NCBI GenBank assembly: GCA_910586435.1
Contig: CAJUGT010000056.1
Span: 1 to 10,067, forward strand
Reading direction: 5' to 3'
Origin: an uncultured Acetatifactor sp.
Lineage (GTDB): Bacteria > Bacillota > Clostridia > Lachnospirales > Lachnospiraceae
DNA length: 10,067 nt
Shown: one piece after another, positions 1 to 5,535 of the stretch
Position numbering within the stretch: the first letter of the stretch is position 1
Layout: each line of letters begins with the position of its first letter
Notes under the pieces: model-generated
The model's input: the letters and a program-made list of their open reading frames with translations, nothing else
Told to the model about the DNA's origin: nothing
Databases searched by the model: none
Translations under genes and position numbers: made by a program

Positions 1-50
1 ACGCCGCCCTTGGTATCAGGAACCTGCTTAATACAAACAACAACTTTCAT
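1..50 (-). CDS. etfB: Electron transfer flavoprotein subunit beta, N-terminal fragment (cut by window edge)
   Basis: Only the first 16 codons are visible. They read MKVVVCIKQVPDTKGG and then V, the typical beta-strand start of EtfB with its conserved KQVPDT. EtfB pairs with EtfA, binds FAD and AMP or FAD, and in clostridia forms the electron-bifurcating complex with butyryl-CoA dehydrogenase, passing NADH electrons to crotonyl-CoA and ferredoxin. The ATG (complement of 48-50) is preceded by an AAGGAG-type ribosome binding site about ten bases upstream, which fixes the start. It follows bcd after a 190-base spacer, in the usual Lachnospiraceae order; etfA is expected next, outside the window. 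The identification rests on a short but characteristic N-terminus plus gene order. Confidence 0.9.
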   Translation of the reverse strand, partial: MKVVVCIKQVPDTKGG

Positions 51-240
51 TGTATTTTCACTCCTTATTTTCCTATTTTCACATTCCGCCTCTTTGTCTT
101 GCCATAACAATTCAGACAAATCACTGAACTGTTCCATTCTGTTCCGTATTCCATCCGCTAAATTACGGTAAAGCACTCCTTTGACAATAAAACCAGCCCC
201 AAGTCTGCCTGCATAGCCTACGGAACTTACAGTCCGAATA
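51..240 (-). other. bcd-etfB spacer, no convincing gene
   Basis: This 190-base spacer is long for an operon of this kind. The reading frame of etfB stays open upstream through the whole spacer, back to a TGA overlapping the end of bcd, with an in-frame ATG at 135-137. That ATG lacks a good ribosome binding site, whereas the ATG at 48-50 has one. An 8-base inverted repeat (GTTCCGTA at 141-148, TACGGAAC at 219-226) brackets the middle. I see no terminator and no clear promoter. Confidence 0.5.
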
Positions 241-1392
241 TTATTTCAAAAGCGCGGCGCTGATAACCATCCTCTGGACTTCGCTGGTACCTTCATAAAT
301 CTCAGTAATCTTGGCATCACGCATCATGCGCTCCACATCATACTCTCTTGTATAGCCATATCCTCCATGAAGCTGTACCGCCTTGGTGGTAACTTCCATA
401 GCAACCTCCGCAGCATAGAGCTTTGCCTGCGCTGCCTCGAAGCCATATTCCTTCTGATTTGCTTTTGCCATAGCTGCCTTATATACCAATAACTGCGCTG
501 CCTGAACTTTTGTTGCCATATCAGCCAGCTGGAATTGTGTGTTCTGCTGAGCGGCGATGGACTTGCCAAACTGTTTTCTTTCCTTTGTATAGGCAATGGT
601 TCTTTCCAATGCTCCTTCCGCAATTCCCAATGCCTGCGCGGCAATTCCGATACGGCCGCCATCCAGCGTATGCATGGCAATCTTGAATCCCTGACCTATT
701 TTACCCAGCAGATTTTCCTTCGGCACTCGGCAATCCGTAAAAATCAACTCATAAGTAGAAGACCCCCTGATACCCATCTTCTTCTCCTTGGTTCCGAAGC
801 TAAAGCCAGGAGTTCCCTTTTCCACAATAAAGGAAGAAATTTCTTTCATTTTTCTCCCTTTTTTCTCAATGATGCCTGTTACCGCAAAAATCACATAGAC
901 ATCTGCTTCTTTACCATTGGTGATGAAAATCTTGGAGCCATTGATTACGTATTCATCCCCCTCCAGTACTGCTTTTGTCTGCTGGCCCTGAGCATCCGTA
1001 CCTGCGCCGGGCTCGGTAAGGCCAAATGCTCCCAGTTTTTCCCCTTTTGCCAGGGGCACAAGGTATTTTTGCTTCTGCTCTTCTGTACCAAATGTCATGA
1101 TGGGATCACAGCACAGAGATGTATGAGCGGACACAATTACGCCTGTGGTACCGCAGACCTTGGACAACTCTTCCACACACATTACATAAGTCAAAGGGTC
1201 ACATCCCTGTCCGCCATACTCTTTCGGAACAGGAATACCCAGAAAACCATTCTTTGCCATCTTCGCAGCGGTTTCTCTGGGGAATTCTTCCGTCTCATCC
1301 ACCTCTTGAGCAAGAGGCTTTACTTCTTTTTCAGCAAACTCTCTGAAAAGAGTCCGCGCCATTTCATGTTCCTTGCGCAACGTAAAATCCAT
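241..1392 (-). CDS. bcd: Butyryl-CoA dehydrogenase (short-chain acyl-CoA dehydrogenase)
   Basis: This 383-residue FAD flavoprotein reduces crotonyl-CoA to butyryl-CoA in the cytoplasm, in complex with EtfAB. The length and all three acyl-CoA dehydrogenase parts are normal: an alpha-helical N-terminal domain, a middle beta domain with the flavin-binding stretch GLTEPGAGTD (about 124-133), and a C-terminal helical domain. The motif YEGTSEVQR near the end carries the expected catalytic base, Glu367, and LHGGYGY lies just before it. The start is supported by a GGAGG ribosome binding site about ten bases upstream. It sits between hbd and etfB, which favours Bcd over other acyl-CoA dehydrogenases. 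The 186-base spacer upstream holds two hairpins. A long open frame on the opposite strand here is a shadow of its codon use. Exact chain-length preference cannot be read from sequence alone. Confidence 0.95.
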   Translation of the reverse strand: MDFTLRKEHEMARTLFREFAEKEVKPLAQEVDETEEFPRETAAKMAKNGFLGIPVPKEYGGQGCDPLTYVMCVEELSKVCGTTGVIVSAHTSLCCDPIMTFGTEEQKQKYLVPLAKGEKLGAFGLTEPGAGTDAQGQQTKAVLEGDEYVINGSKIFITNGKEADVYVIFAVTGIIEKKGRKMKEISSFIVEKGTPGFSFGTKEKKMGIRGSSTYELIFTDCRVPKENLLGKIGQGFKIAMHTLDGGRIGIAAQALGIAEGALERTIAYTKERKQFGKSIAAQQNTQFQLADMATKVQAAQLLVYKAAMAKANQKEYGFEAAQAKLYAAEVAMEVTTKAVQLHGGYGYTREYDVERMMRDAKITEIYEGTSEVQRMVISAALLK

Positions 1393-1494
1393 GATTTACA
1401 TTCCTCCGTCAATTTCTATAAAATAATATCGCATATAAATACTACCAAACCCTGGCTTCACCGTCTAAATCCCACATCTTACCTGCGGAAACAC

Positions 1495-1559
1495 TCAGTC
1501 AAAATGAGTTCTCCACTCATTTTGACTGACAGCAACGCGCCAAACCCACTGGTTTGCGC
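1495..1559. repeat. Two adjacent hairpins in the hbd-bcd spacer
   Basis: A perfect 15-base-pair inverted repeat (arms 1495-1509 and 1515-1529, 5-base loop) is followed seven bases later by a second hairpin (GCGC plus AAACC, 1537-1546, pairing with 1551-1559, one bulged C, 4-base loop). No T-run follows on either strand, so they are not ordinary terminators. In the operon transcript they lie between the hbd stop and the bcd ribosome binding site. They could be an mRNA processing or stability element, or a small dispersed palindromic repeat. Function is not known from the sequence. Confidence 0.75.
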
Positions 1560-1578
1560 ACATCTTCACAGTTCCCTG

Positions 1579-2418
1579 TTATTTACTGTAATTATAGAAC
1601 CCTTCCCCGGTCTTCTTGCCAAGTTTGCCCGCACGCACCATCTTCCGAAGCAGGGGATGTGGACGGTATTTGGAATCACCTGTCTCATTTTGCAGTACTT
1701 CCATAATGGCAAGAACAATATCCAGCCCTACCAAATCTCCTAATGCCAGAGGCCCCATGGGATGGGATGCGCCAAGCTTCATTGCAGTATCAATATCCTC
1801 AACACTGGCAATGCCTTCCGCATAAATTCCAATGGCTTCATTAATCATGGGAATCAAGATTCTGTTTACTACAAATCCGGGTGCTTCCTTTACTTCCACC
1901 GGAGTCTTGCCAATTTCCACCGCAATGGCCTTAATCTTCTCAACCAAATCATCAGGGGTATTTGCTCCGGCAATTACCTCCACCAGTTTCATCCTGTCCG
2001 CAGGATTAAAGAAATGCATGCCAATCATGGGCCTATCCAGTCCGGCGCCAATTTCTGTGATGGAAAGGGAAGATGTATTGGTGGCAAAAATGCACTCCGG
2101 TTTCACAATCTCCTGTAATTCCTTGAACGTTGTCTTCTTAATCTGCATATTCTCAGGCGCAACTTCAATTACCAGATCACAATCCGTACAAATATCTTTC
2201 AAACCGGTTACAATCTTTGCGGAAATCGCATCTGACTGTTCCTGTGTAAGCTTCTCCTTACCTACCAGAAATGCCAGATTCTTCAAAATCCGGGCCTTGC
2301 CCCCGTCAGCAAACTCCTGCTTAATATCACACAGGCATACTTCATATCCTTCTGTCATTGCAAATGCCTGCGCAATGCCAGCTCCCATGGTCCCGGCGCC
2401 AATAATACCTACTTTCAT
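1579..2418 (-). CDS. hbd: 3-hydroxybutyryl-CoA dehydrogenase
   Basis: This 279-residue enzyme reduces acetoacetyl-CoA to 3-hydroxybutyryl-CoA in the cytoplasm, the second step of butyrate formation. The Rossmann fold begins at once with GAGTMG (7-12), and Asp31 at the end of the second strand suggests NADH rather than NADPH use. Catalytic-site residues are in place: Ser117 in the NTSSLS stretch, His135 in GMHFFNP, Glu147 and Asn185 in GFVVNR. The C-terminal domain ends in GEGFYNYSK, typical of this family. The length equals that of stand-alone clostridial Hbd proteins, with no fused hydratase domain. The start has an AAGGAGG ribosome binding site. It follows crt by 68 bases and precedes bcd by 186 bases. 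Confidence 0.95.
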   Translation of the reverse strand: MKVGIIGAGTMGAGIAQAFAMTEGYEVCLCDIKQEFADGGKARILKNLAFLVGKEKLTQEQSDAISAKIVTGLKDICTDCDLVIEVAPENMQIKKTTFKELQEIVKPECIFATNTSSLSITEIGAGLDRPMIGMHFFNPADRMKLVEVIAGANTPDDLVEKIKAIAVEIGKTPVEVKEAPGFVVNRILIPMINEAIGIYAEGIASVEDIDTAMKLGASHPMGPLALGDLVGLDIVLAIMEVLQNETGDSKYRPHPLLRKMVRAGKLGKKTGEGFYNYSK

Positions 2419-2449
2419 TGAAAACTCCTCCTTATACTATGTTTTTAGT

Positions 2450-2482
2450 CCTGTCTGTGGTATATACCACATATCCAACAGG
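2450..2482. repeat. Palindrome in the crt-hbd spacer
   Basis: A perfect 16-base palindrome, TGTGGTATATACCACA at 2456-2471, is flanked by a further 5-base complementary pair (CCTGT at 2450-2454, ACAGG at 2478-2482). The hairpin lies just before the hbd ribosome binding site in the transcript. No T-run follows, so it is not a standard terminator. An operator or mRNA structure is possible. Confidence 0.6.
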
Positions 2483-2486
2483 GCCT

Positions 2487-3272
2487 TTATTTATTTTTGA
2501 ACGGCTCCTTCACCTTTTCCTTATTTTTGTCAAGGAAAAAGGCCATGCCATACTTCTGATCTTCCGTCTCAAAGCAGTCTCCAAAAAGCTTTTCCTCTAT
2601 GATAAGAGCTTCATCCATTTCCACATCCAGGCCTTCATTTATTGCCCTCTTGCAATTACGAACCGCAATGGGCGCGTTCTTTGCGATACCGGCAGCCATT
2701 TTCTCCGCAGCCGGGAGCAGCTCCTCCTGAGGATATACCGCATTTACGAGTCCAATTCTGTATGCTTCCTCCGCCTTGATATTGCGTGCGGTGTAAATCA
2801 TCTGTTTTGCCATACCTGCGCCCACCAGCCGCGCAAGACGCTGTGTGCCGCCGAATCCGGGAGTAATTCCCAGCCCGACTTCCGGCTGCCCAAACACTGC
2901 GTTATCAGAGCAAATCCTGATGTCACAGCTCATAGAAAGTTCGCAGCCGCCTCCGAGAGCAAAACCGTTGACGGCAGCAATCACAGGAACAGGGAATTTT
3001 TCCAGCCTGCGGAACACATCATTTCCCTTTTTACCGAAAGCTTCCCCTTCTTCTTTGCTGAGGCTGCTCATCTCTCCGATGTCCGCTCCTGCCACAAAGG
3101 ACTTCTGCCCTGCCCCTGTGACAATCAGACAGCGTACCGTACCCAGATCCACTTGGTCCAGAACCTTGTCAAGTTCTTCCAATACTGCGGAATTAAGAGC
3201 ATTCAAGGCCTTTTCACGGCTGATTGTGATAATTGCGTATTCACCCTTTTGTTCATATACTATAAATTCCAT
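2487..3272 (-). CDS. crt: 3-hydroxybutyryl-CoA dehydratase (crotonase)
   Basis: This 261-residue enoyl-CoA hydratase family protein dehydrates 3-hydroxybutyryl-CoA to crotonyl-CoA in the cytoplasm. Both parts of the CoA-thioester oxyanion hole are present: AGADI (61-65) and the stretch ALGGGCEL (105-112). The two catalytic glutamates fit Glu111 (in GGGCEL) and Glu131 (in QPEVGLG). The whole family signature from AAVNG to SMSCDI is intact and the length is standard. The start has an AGGAG ribosome binding site six bases or so upstream. It lies 61 bases downstream of thl and 68 bases before hbd in the same orientation, so co-transcription is likely. Related hydratases share these motifs; the butyrate role rests on the neighbours. 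Confidence 0.94.
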   Translation of the reverse strand: MEFIVYEQKGEYAIITISREKALNALNSAVLEELDKVLDQVDLGTVRCLIVTGAGQKSFVAGADIGEMSSLSKEEGEAFGKKGNDVFRRLEKFPVPVIAAVNGFALGGGCELSMSCDIRICSDNAVFGQPEVGLGITPGFGGTQRLARLVGAGMAKQMIYTARNIKAEEAYRIGLVNAVYPQEELLPAAEKMAAGIAKNAPIAVRNCKRAINEGLDVEMDEALIIEEKLFGDCFETEDQKYGMAFFLDKNKEKVKEPFKNK

Positions 3273-3294
3273 TTTAATCTCCTATTCCAGTTGT

Positions 3295-3318
3295 GTCTCT
3301 GCGCTTCCGCACAGAGAC
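3295..3318. repeat. Hairpin in the thl-crt spacer
   Basis: GTCTCTG at 3295-3301 pairs perfectly with CAGAGAC at 3312-3318, with a 10-base interior that can form two more pairs. It occupies the short spacer after the thl stop. No T-run follows in the transcript direction. It may modulate mRNA stability or processing between thl and crt. Confidence 0.55.
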
Positions 3319-3333
3319 TGTTTCAATAATATT

Positions 3334-4518
3334 TTAATCTTCTATCTTTACAATGGTGGAGCAGCCCATGCCGCCGCCGATACATAATGTGGCAAGTCCT
3401 GTCTTTGCTCCCTTGGCCTGCATTTCATGTAACAAAGTCACAAGGATACGACATCCTGACGCCCCTACGGGATGCCCCAGCGCAATAGCGCCTCCATTGG
3501 GATTCAGCTGCTTATCCACATCAATGCCCAGATCTCTTCCAACTGCTACGGACTGCGCCGCAAATGCCTCATTGGCCTCAATAATGTCAAAGTCCTCTAT
3601 CTTCATTCCGGTCTTTGCCATGACTTTCTTTGTAGCGGCCACGGGACCTATACCCATTACCTCTGGACGAACACCAGCCAGAGCGCCTGCCACATATGTA
3701 GCCATGGGCTTTACTCCCAATTCTTTCGCCTTTTCCTCACTCATCACCACAATAGCGGCAGCACCGTCATTAATGCCGGAAGCATTGCCTGCGGTGACAA
3801 ATCCATCAGGATTAATCGGGCGAAGCTTTGTGAGTCCCTCAATCGTAGAACCTGCGCGAGGTCCTTCATCCACCTTGAATTCGATCATTTCTTTCTTTTT
3901 CTTCACCATAACGGGAACAATTTCCGCTTCAAAGGCGCCGGATTTCTGTGCCGCTTCCGCCTTCTGCTGACTCTTCAGCGCGAACTCATCCAGCTCTTCC
4001 CTGGTAAGTCCCCATTCACGGCAAATGTTGTCTGCGGTAGTAATCATATGGTAATCATTAAACGCATCCCACAAAGCATCCTTAATCATGGTATCCACCA
4101 GGGTACCGTTATTCATCCTATAACCATAGCGTGCCTGAGGAACCGCATACGGCGCCATGGACATATTCTCCATACCACCTGCCACAACAATATCCGCATC
4201 CCCTGCCATAATCATCTGCGCCGCCTGATTGACACAATTCAAACCGGAACCGCACACTACATTCATGGTAACAGCAGGCACCTCAATAGGAAGTCCCGCT
4301 TTAATGGATGCCTGACGGGCTACATTCTGCCCCTGACCTGCCTGAATAACACAACCCATATACACCTGATCCACATCCTCGGGCTTCACACCAGCCCTGT
4401 TCAGTGCTTCTTTAATTACGATTGCCCCCAATTCAGCTGCGGGAGTGGTACTCAGGGATCCTCCCATGGTACCGATTGCAGTACGGCATGCACCTGCCAA
4501 AACAACTTTTTTTGCCAT
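3334..4518 (-). CDS. thl: Acetyl-CoA acetyltransferase (biosynthetic thiolase)
   Basis: This 394-residue thiolase condenses two acetyl-CoA into acetoacetyl-CoA, the first committed step of butyrate formation in the cytoplasm. The nucleophilic cysteine is Cys89 in NVVCGSG, the histidine is His349 in ALGHPVGASG, and the second active-site cysteine is Cys379 in LCIGGGMG; NEAFA is at 316-320. Length and architecture are those of the tetrameric biosynthetic type. Cys89 and Cys379 match the pair that forms a regulatory disulfide in Clostridium acetobutylicum ThlA, so redox control of activity is possible by analogy. The ATG has a GGAGG ribosome binding site eight bases upstream. It is the first gene of the operon, behind a promoter and a Rex-like site. 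Confidence 0.96.
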   Translation of the reverse strand: MAKKVVLAGACRTAIGTMGGSLSTTPAAELGAIVIKEALNRAGVKPEDVDQVYMGCVIQAGQGQNVARQASIKAGLPIEVPAVTMNVVCGSGLNCVNQAAQMIMAGDADIVVAGGMENMSMAPYAVPQARYGYRMNNGTLVDTMIKDALWDAFNDYHMITTADNICREWGLTREELDEFALKSQQKAEAAQKSGAFEAEIVPVMVKKKKEMIEFKVDEGPRAGSTIEGLTKLRPINPDGFVTAGNASGINDGAAAIVVMSEEKAKELGVKPMATYVAGALAGVRPEVMGIGPVAATKKVMAKTGMKIEDFDIIEANEAFAAQSVAVGRDLGIDVDKQLNPNGGAIALGHPVGASGCRILVTLLHEMQAKGAKTGLATLCIGGGMGCSTIVKIED

Positions 4519-4563
4519 TTGTCTTACCTCCAGATTTCCTTTTCATGTGACTGCTGTTTAGGA

Positions 4564-4581
4564 TTGTTATTTTTTTATCAT
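4564..4581. promoter_or_regulatory. Rex-like operator in the thl leader
   Basis: The plus-strand sequence TTGTTATTTTTTTATCAT matches 11 of the 14 defined positions of the Rex consensus TTGTTAANNNNTTAACAA. It lies between the predicted thl transcription start and the thl ribosome binding site, where a bound repressor would block elongation or initiation. Rex senses the NADH/NAD ratio and is known to control butyrate genes in several clostridia. The T-rich centre makes chance matches more likely, so this is a candidate only. Confidence 0.45.
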
Positions 4582-4599
4582 TCCCATGCCTATTAGTTT

Positions 4600-4629
4600 A
4601 TCATAGTCCCGAACGATTTGCAATGTCTT
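4600..4629 (-). promoter_or_regulatory. Predicted sigma-A promoter of the butyrate operon
   Basis: On the minus strand, AAGACA (4624-4629) stands 18 bases before TATGAT (4600-4605), followed by AAACTA, a common Firmicute arrangement. The -10 matches 5 of 6 consensus positions and the -35 matches 4 of 6. Transcription would start near 4593, leaving a leader of about 75 bases that contains the Rex-like site. Confidence 0.6.
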
Positions 4630-4774
4630 TTCCTTAAATTTTCATAAACATGATTAAAGTTTGGTCCAGTGGAAATAATAACATATTTTATCCCAGACAG
4701 ATTTCCCCAAAAAACTAAAGTTGTTTTTAAAATTCGTATATTATAATTAATTATTACATATCGCAAAAAAACGG

Positions 4775-4803
4775 TTGATTTCTCCAAATTAAAGATGTAT
4801 AAT
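4775..4803 (+). promoter_or_regulatory. Predicted promoter of the BlaI-like/M56 unit
   Basis: TTGATT (4775-4780) and a perfect TATAAT (4798-4803) are separated by the ideal 17 bases. Transcription would start near 4810, giving a leader of roughly 215 bases before the TTG start at 5027. A TGTA overlaps the -10; BlaI-type operators use TACA/TGTA half-sites, but a full dyad was not found here. Confidence 0.6.
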
Positions 4804-4830
4804 GAAATAACAAGTAAATGATTTAAAATA

Positions 4831-5011
4831 TCACTTCGGGTCAGCAATCATACCCCTTATTACCGACACACAATAACCAGTGTGTTGCTCATCCGGTATT
4901 CTTAGAAAGAGTGCCGAGTTATTTTGAGCCAGGCGTAACATTATCGCAGAACCAAACCGTTCCAAAATGGACTATCTGGCGGATATTATGGCAAAGGAGC
5001 GGAATTTAAGC
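4831..5011. other. Structured leader stretch, possible dispersed repeat or gene remnant
   Basis: Composition shifts at about 4831. TACCG plus ACACAC (4861-4871) can pair with GTGTGT (4880-4885) and CGGTA (4894-4898), with an 8-base asymmetric insertion. The minus strand has an open frame of 36 codons from ATG at 4941 (stop at 4831), extendable upstream to a TAG near 4975 but lacking a ribosome binding site. The plus strand has a 28-codon frame ending at 5014, with ordinary codon use and an ATG at 4967 but no ribosome binding site. Both look like untranslated remnants. It resembles an inserted small repeat lying in the regulator's leader. Confidence 0.35.
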
Positions 5012-5012
5012 T

Positions 5013-5018
5013 AGGAGG
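5013..5018 (+). promoter_or_regulatory. Ribosome binding site deciding a TTG start
   Basis: AGGAGG lies eight bases before TTG at 5027. No ATG or GTG in frame nearby is as well placed, and the encoded N-terminus then aligns with the BlaI family, so TTG is taken as the start. Confidence 0.85.
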
Positions 5019-5026
5019 AGAATAAG

Positions 5027-5428
5027 TTGAGCAGATACCTGAACAAAAAAGAACACGAAATATTAAATACCATTATGCATGCGGAGGGGCCCGTCAACGT
5101 AACAGAAATTATCAAGGCCCGGCCGGCTCTGACTACAAATATTGTCCAGCCAACCATCCGCAAACTTTTAAAACTGGGGCTGATCGAAGTTGCGGATATC
5201 GTAATTGAACGCAATATTCTATCCAGGCGTTTTCAGCCGTCGGCTGACGCACCCACCATTATACAGAAGATGTTCGTGGACGAATATCTCCAGTTCAGCA
5301 GCCTGGTTTCCAAAAGTTCATTATTCAGCGCTCTGGAAGAGGCGGATAAGAATCCTGACGCCGCCCAAAAGGAAATTGCCGAGCTTGAGCAGCTGCTGAA
5401 AGAATGCAAGCAACGGAACAAGTCCTGA
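5027..5428 (+). CDS. BlaI/MecI-like winged-helix repressor
   Basis: This 133-residue protein has the size and layout of BlaI/MecI transcriptional repressors: an N-terminal winged-helix domain (about 5-75, recognition helix region about 38-52), then a helical dimerisation tail ending in an acidic-basic helix (113-131). By eye the tail lines up with Staphylococcus BlaI, placing Ser101-Ala102 at the known Asn-Phe cleavage site, so the residues at that site are not conserved. BlaI proteins repress their own operon until a BlaR1-type protease signals their removal. The next gene is such a protease, 107 bases downstream on the same strand, which strongly supports the pairing. It uses a TTG start with AGGAGG eight bases upstream. 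No beta-lactamase or PBP gene is nearby, so the regulated genes are probably those downstream rather than antibiotic resistance. Confidence 0.78.
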   Translation: MSRYLNKKEHEILNTIMHAEGPVNVTEIIKARPALTTNIVQPTIRKLLKLGLIEVADIVIERNILSRRFQPSADAPTIIQKMFVDEYLQFSSLVSKSSLFSALEEADKNPDAAQKEIAELEQLLKECKQRNKS

Positions 5429-5444
5429 TGACAAAGCCATAAAA

Positions 5445-5484
5445 CGCCTTTATCATATTATGTCGCCATACATAGATAAAGGCG
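5445..5484. repeat. Inverted repeat between the repressor and protease genes
   Basis: CGCCTTTATC (5445-5454) and GATAAAGGCG (5475-5484) form a perfect 10-base-pair stem. Inside, TATG (5459-5462) pairs with CATA (5467-5470) around a TCGC tetraloop. No T-run follows, so it is a poor terminator. It may adjust expression of the protease relative to the repressor, or act as an operator. Confidence 0.6.
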
Positions 5485-5535
5485 CTAATCCGCACAGATA
5501 TTGTTCTGCTTACAAGAGATAAGAGAGGGCATCCT

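Larger units (their letters stand above)
4519..5026. other. Divergent intergenic region of 508 bases
   Basis: This region separates the butyrate operon (leftward) from the BlaI-like regulator (rightward). The part nearest thl, to about 4830, is very AT-rich and carries the promoters and a 12-base palindrome ATAATTAATTAT (4743-4754) that also overlaps TATAAT on both strands. From about 4831 the composition changes to a less AT-rich, structured stretch. No protein with a recognisable family was seen on either strand. Confidence 0.6.

Noticed and set aside
181..186. Perfect TTGACA on the plus strand
   Set aside because: No -10 sequence lies at 16-18 bases downstream and no plus-strand gene follows.
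1396..1401. ATG-TAA minimal start-stop frame (minus strand) just upstream of bcd
   Set aside because: It is one base from the GGAGG core, too close for initiation, and most likely chance.
1393..1450. Internal promoter before bcd on the minus strand
   Set aside because: Candidate boxes (TTGGTA with TATTAT or TATTTT) have poor spacing or weak matches.
535..1743. 402-codon open frame on the plus strand antisense to bcd and hbd
   Set aside because: It lies over two certain genes, has no ribosome binding site, and its protein is low in recognisable structure. It is a codon-use shadow.
4593..4847. 84-codon minus-strand frame upstream of thl
   Set aside because: It lies in AT-rich promoter DNA, covers the predicted thl promoter, and has no family resemblance or good ribosome binding site.
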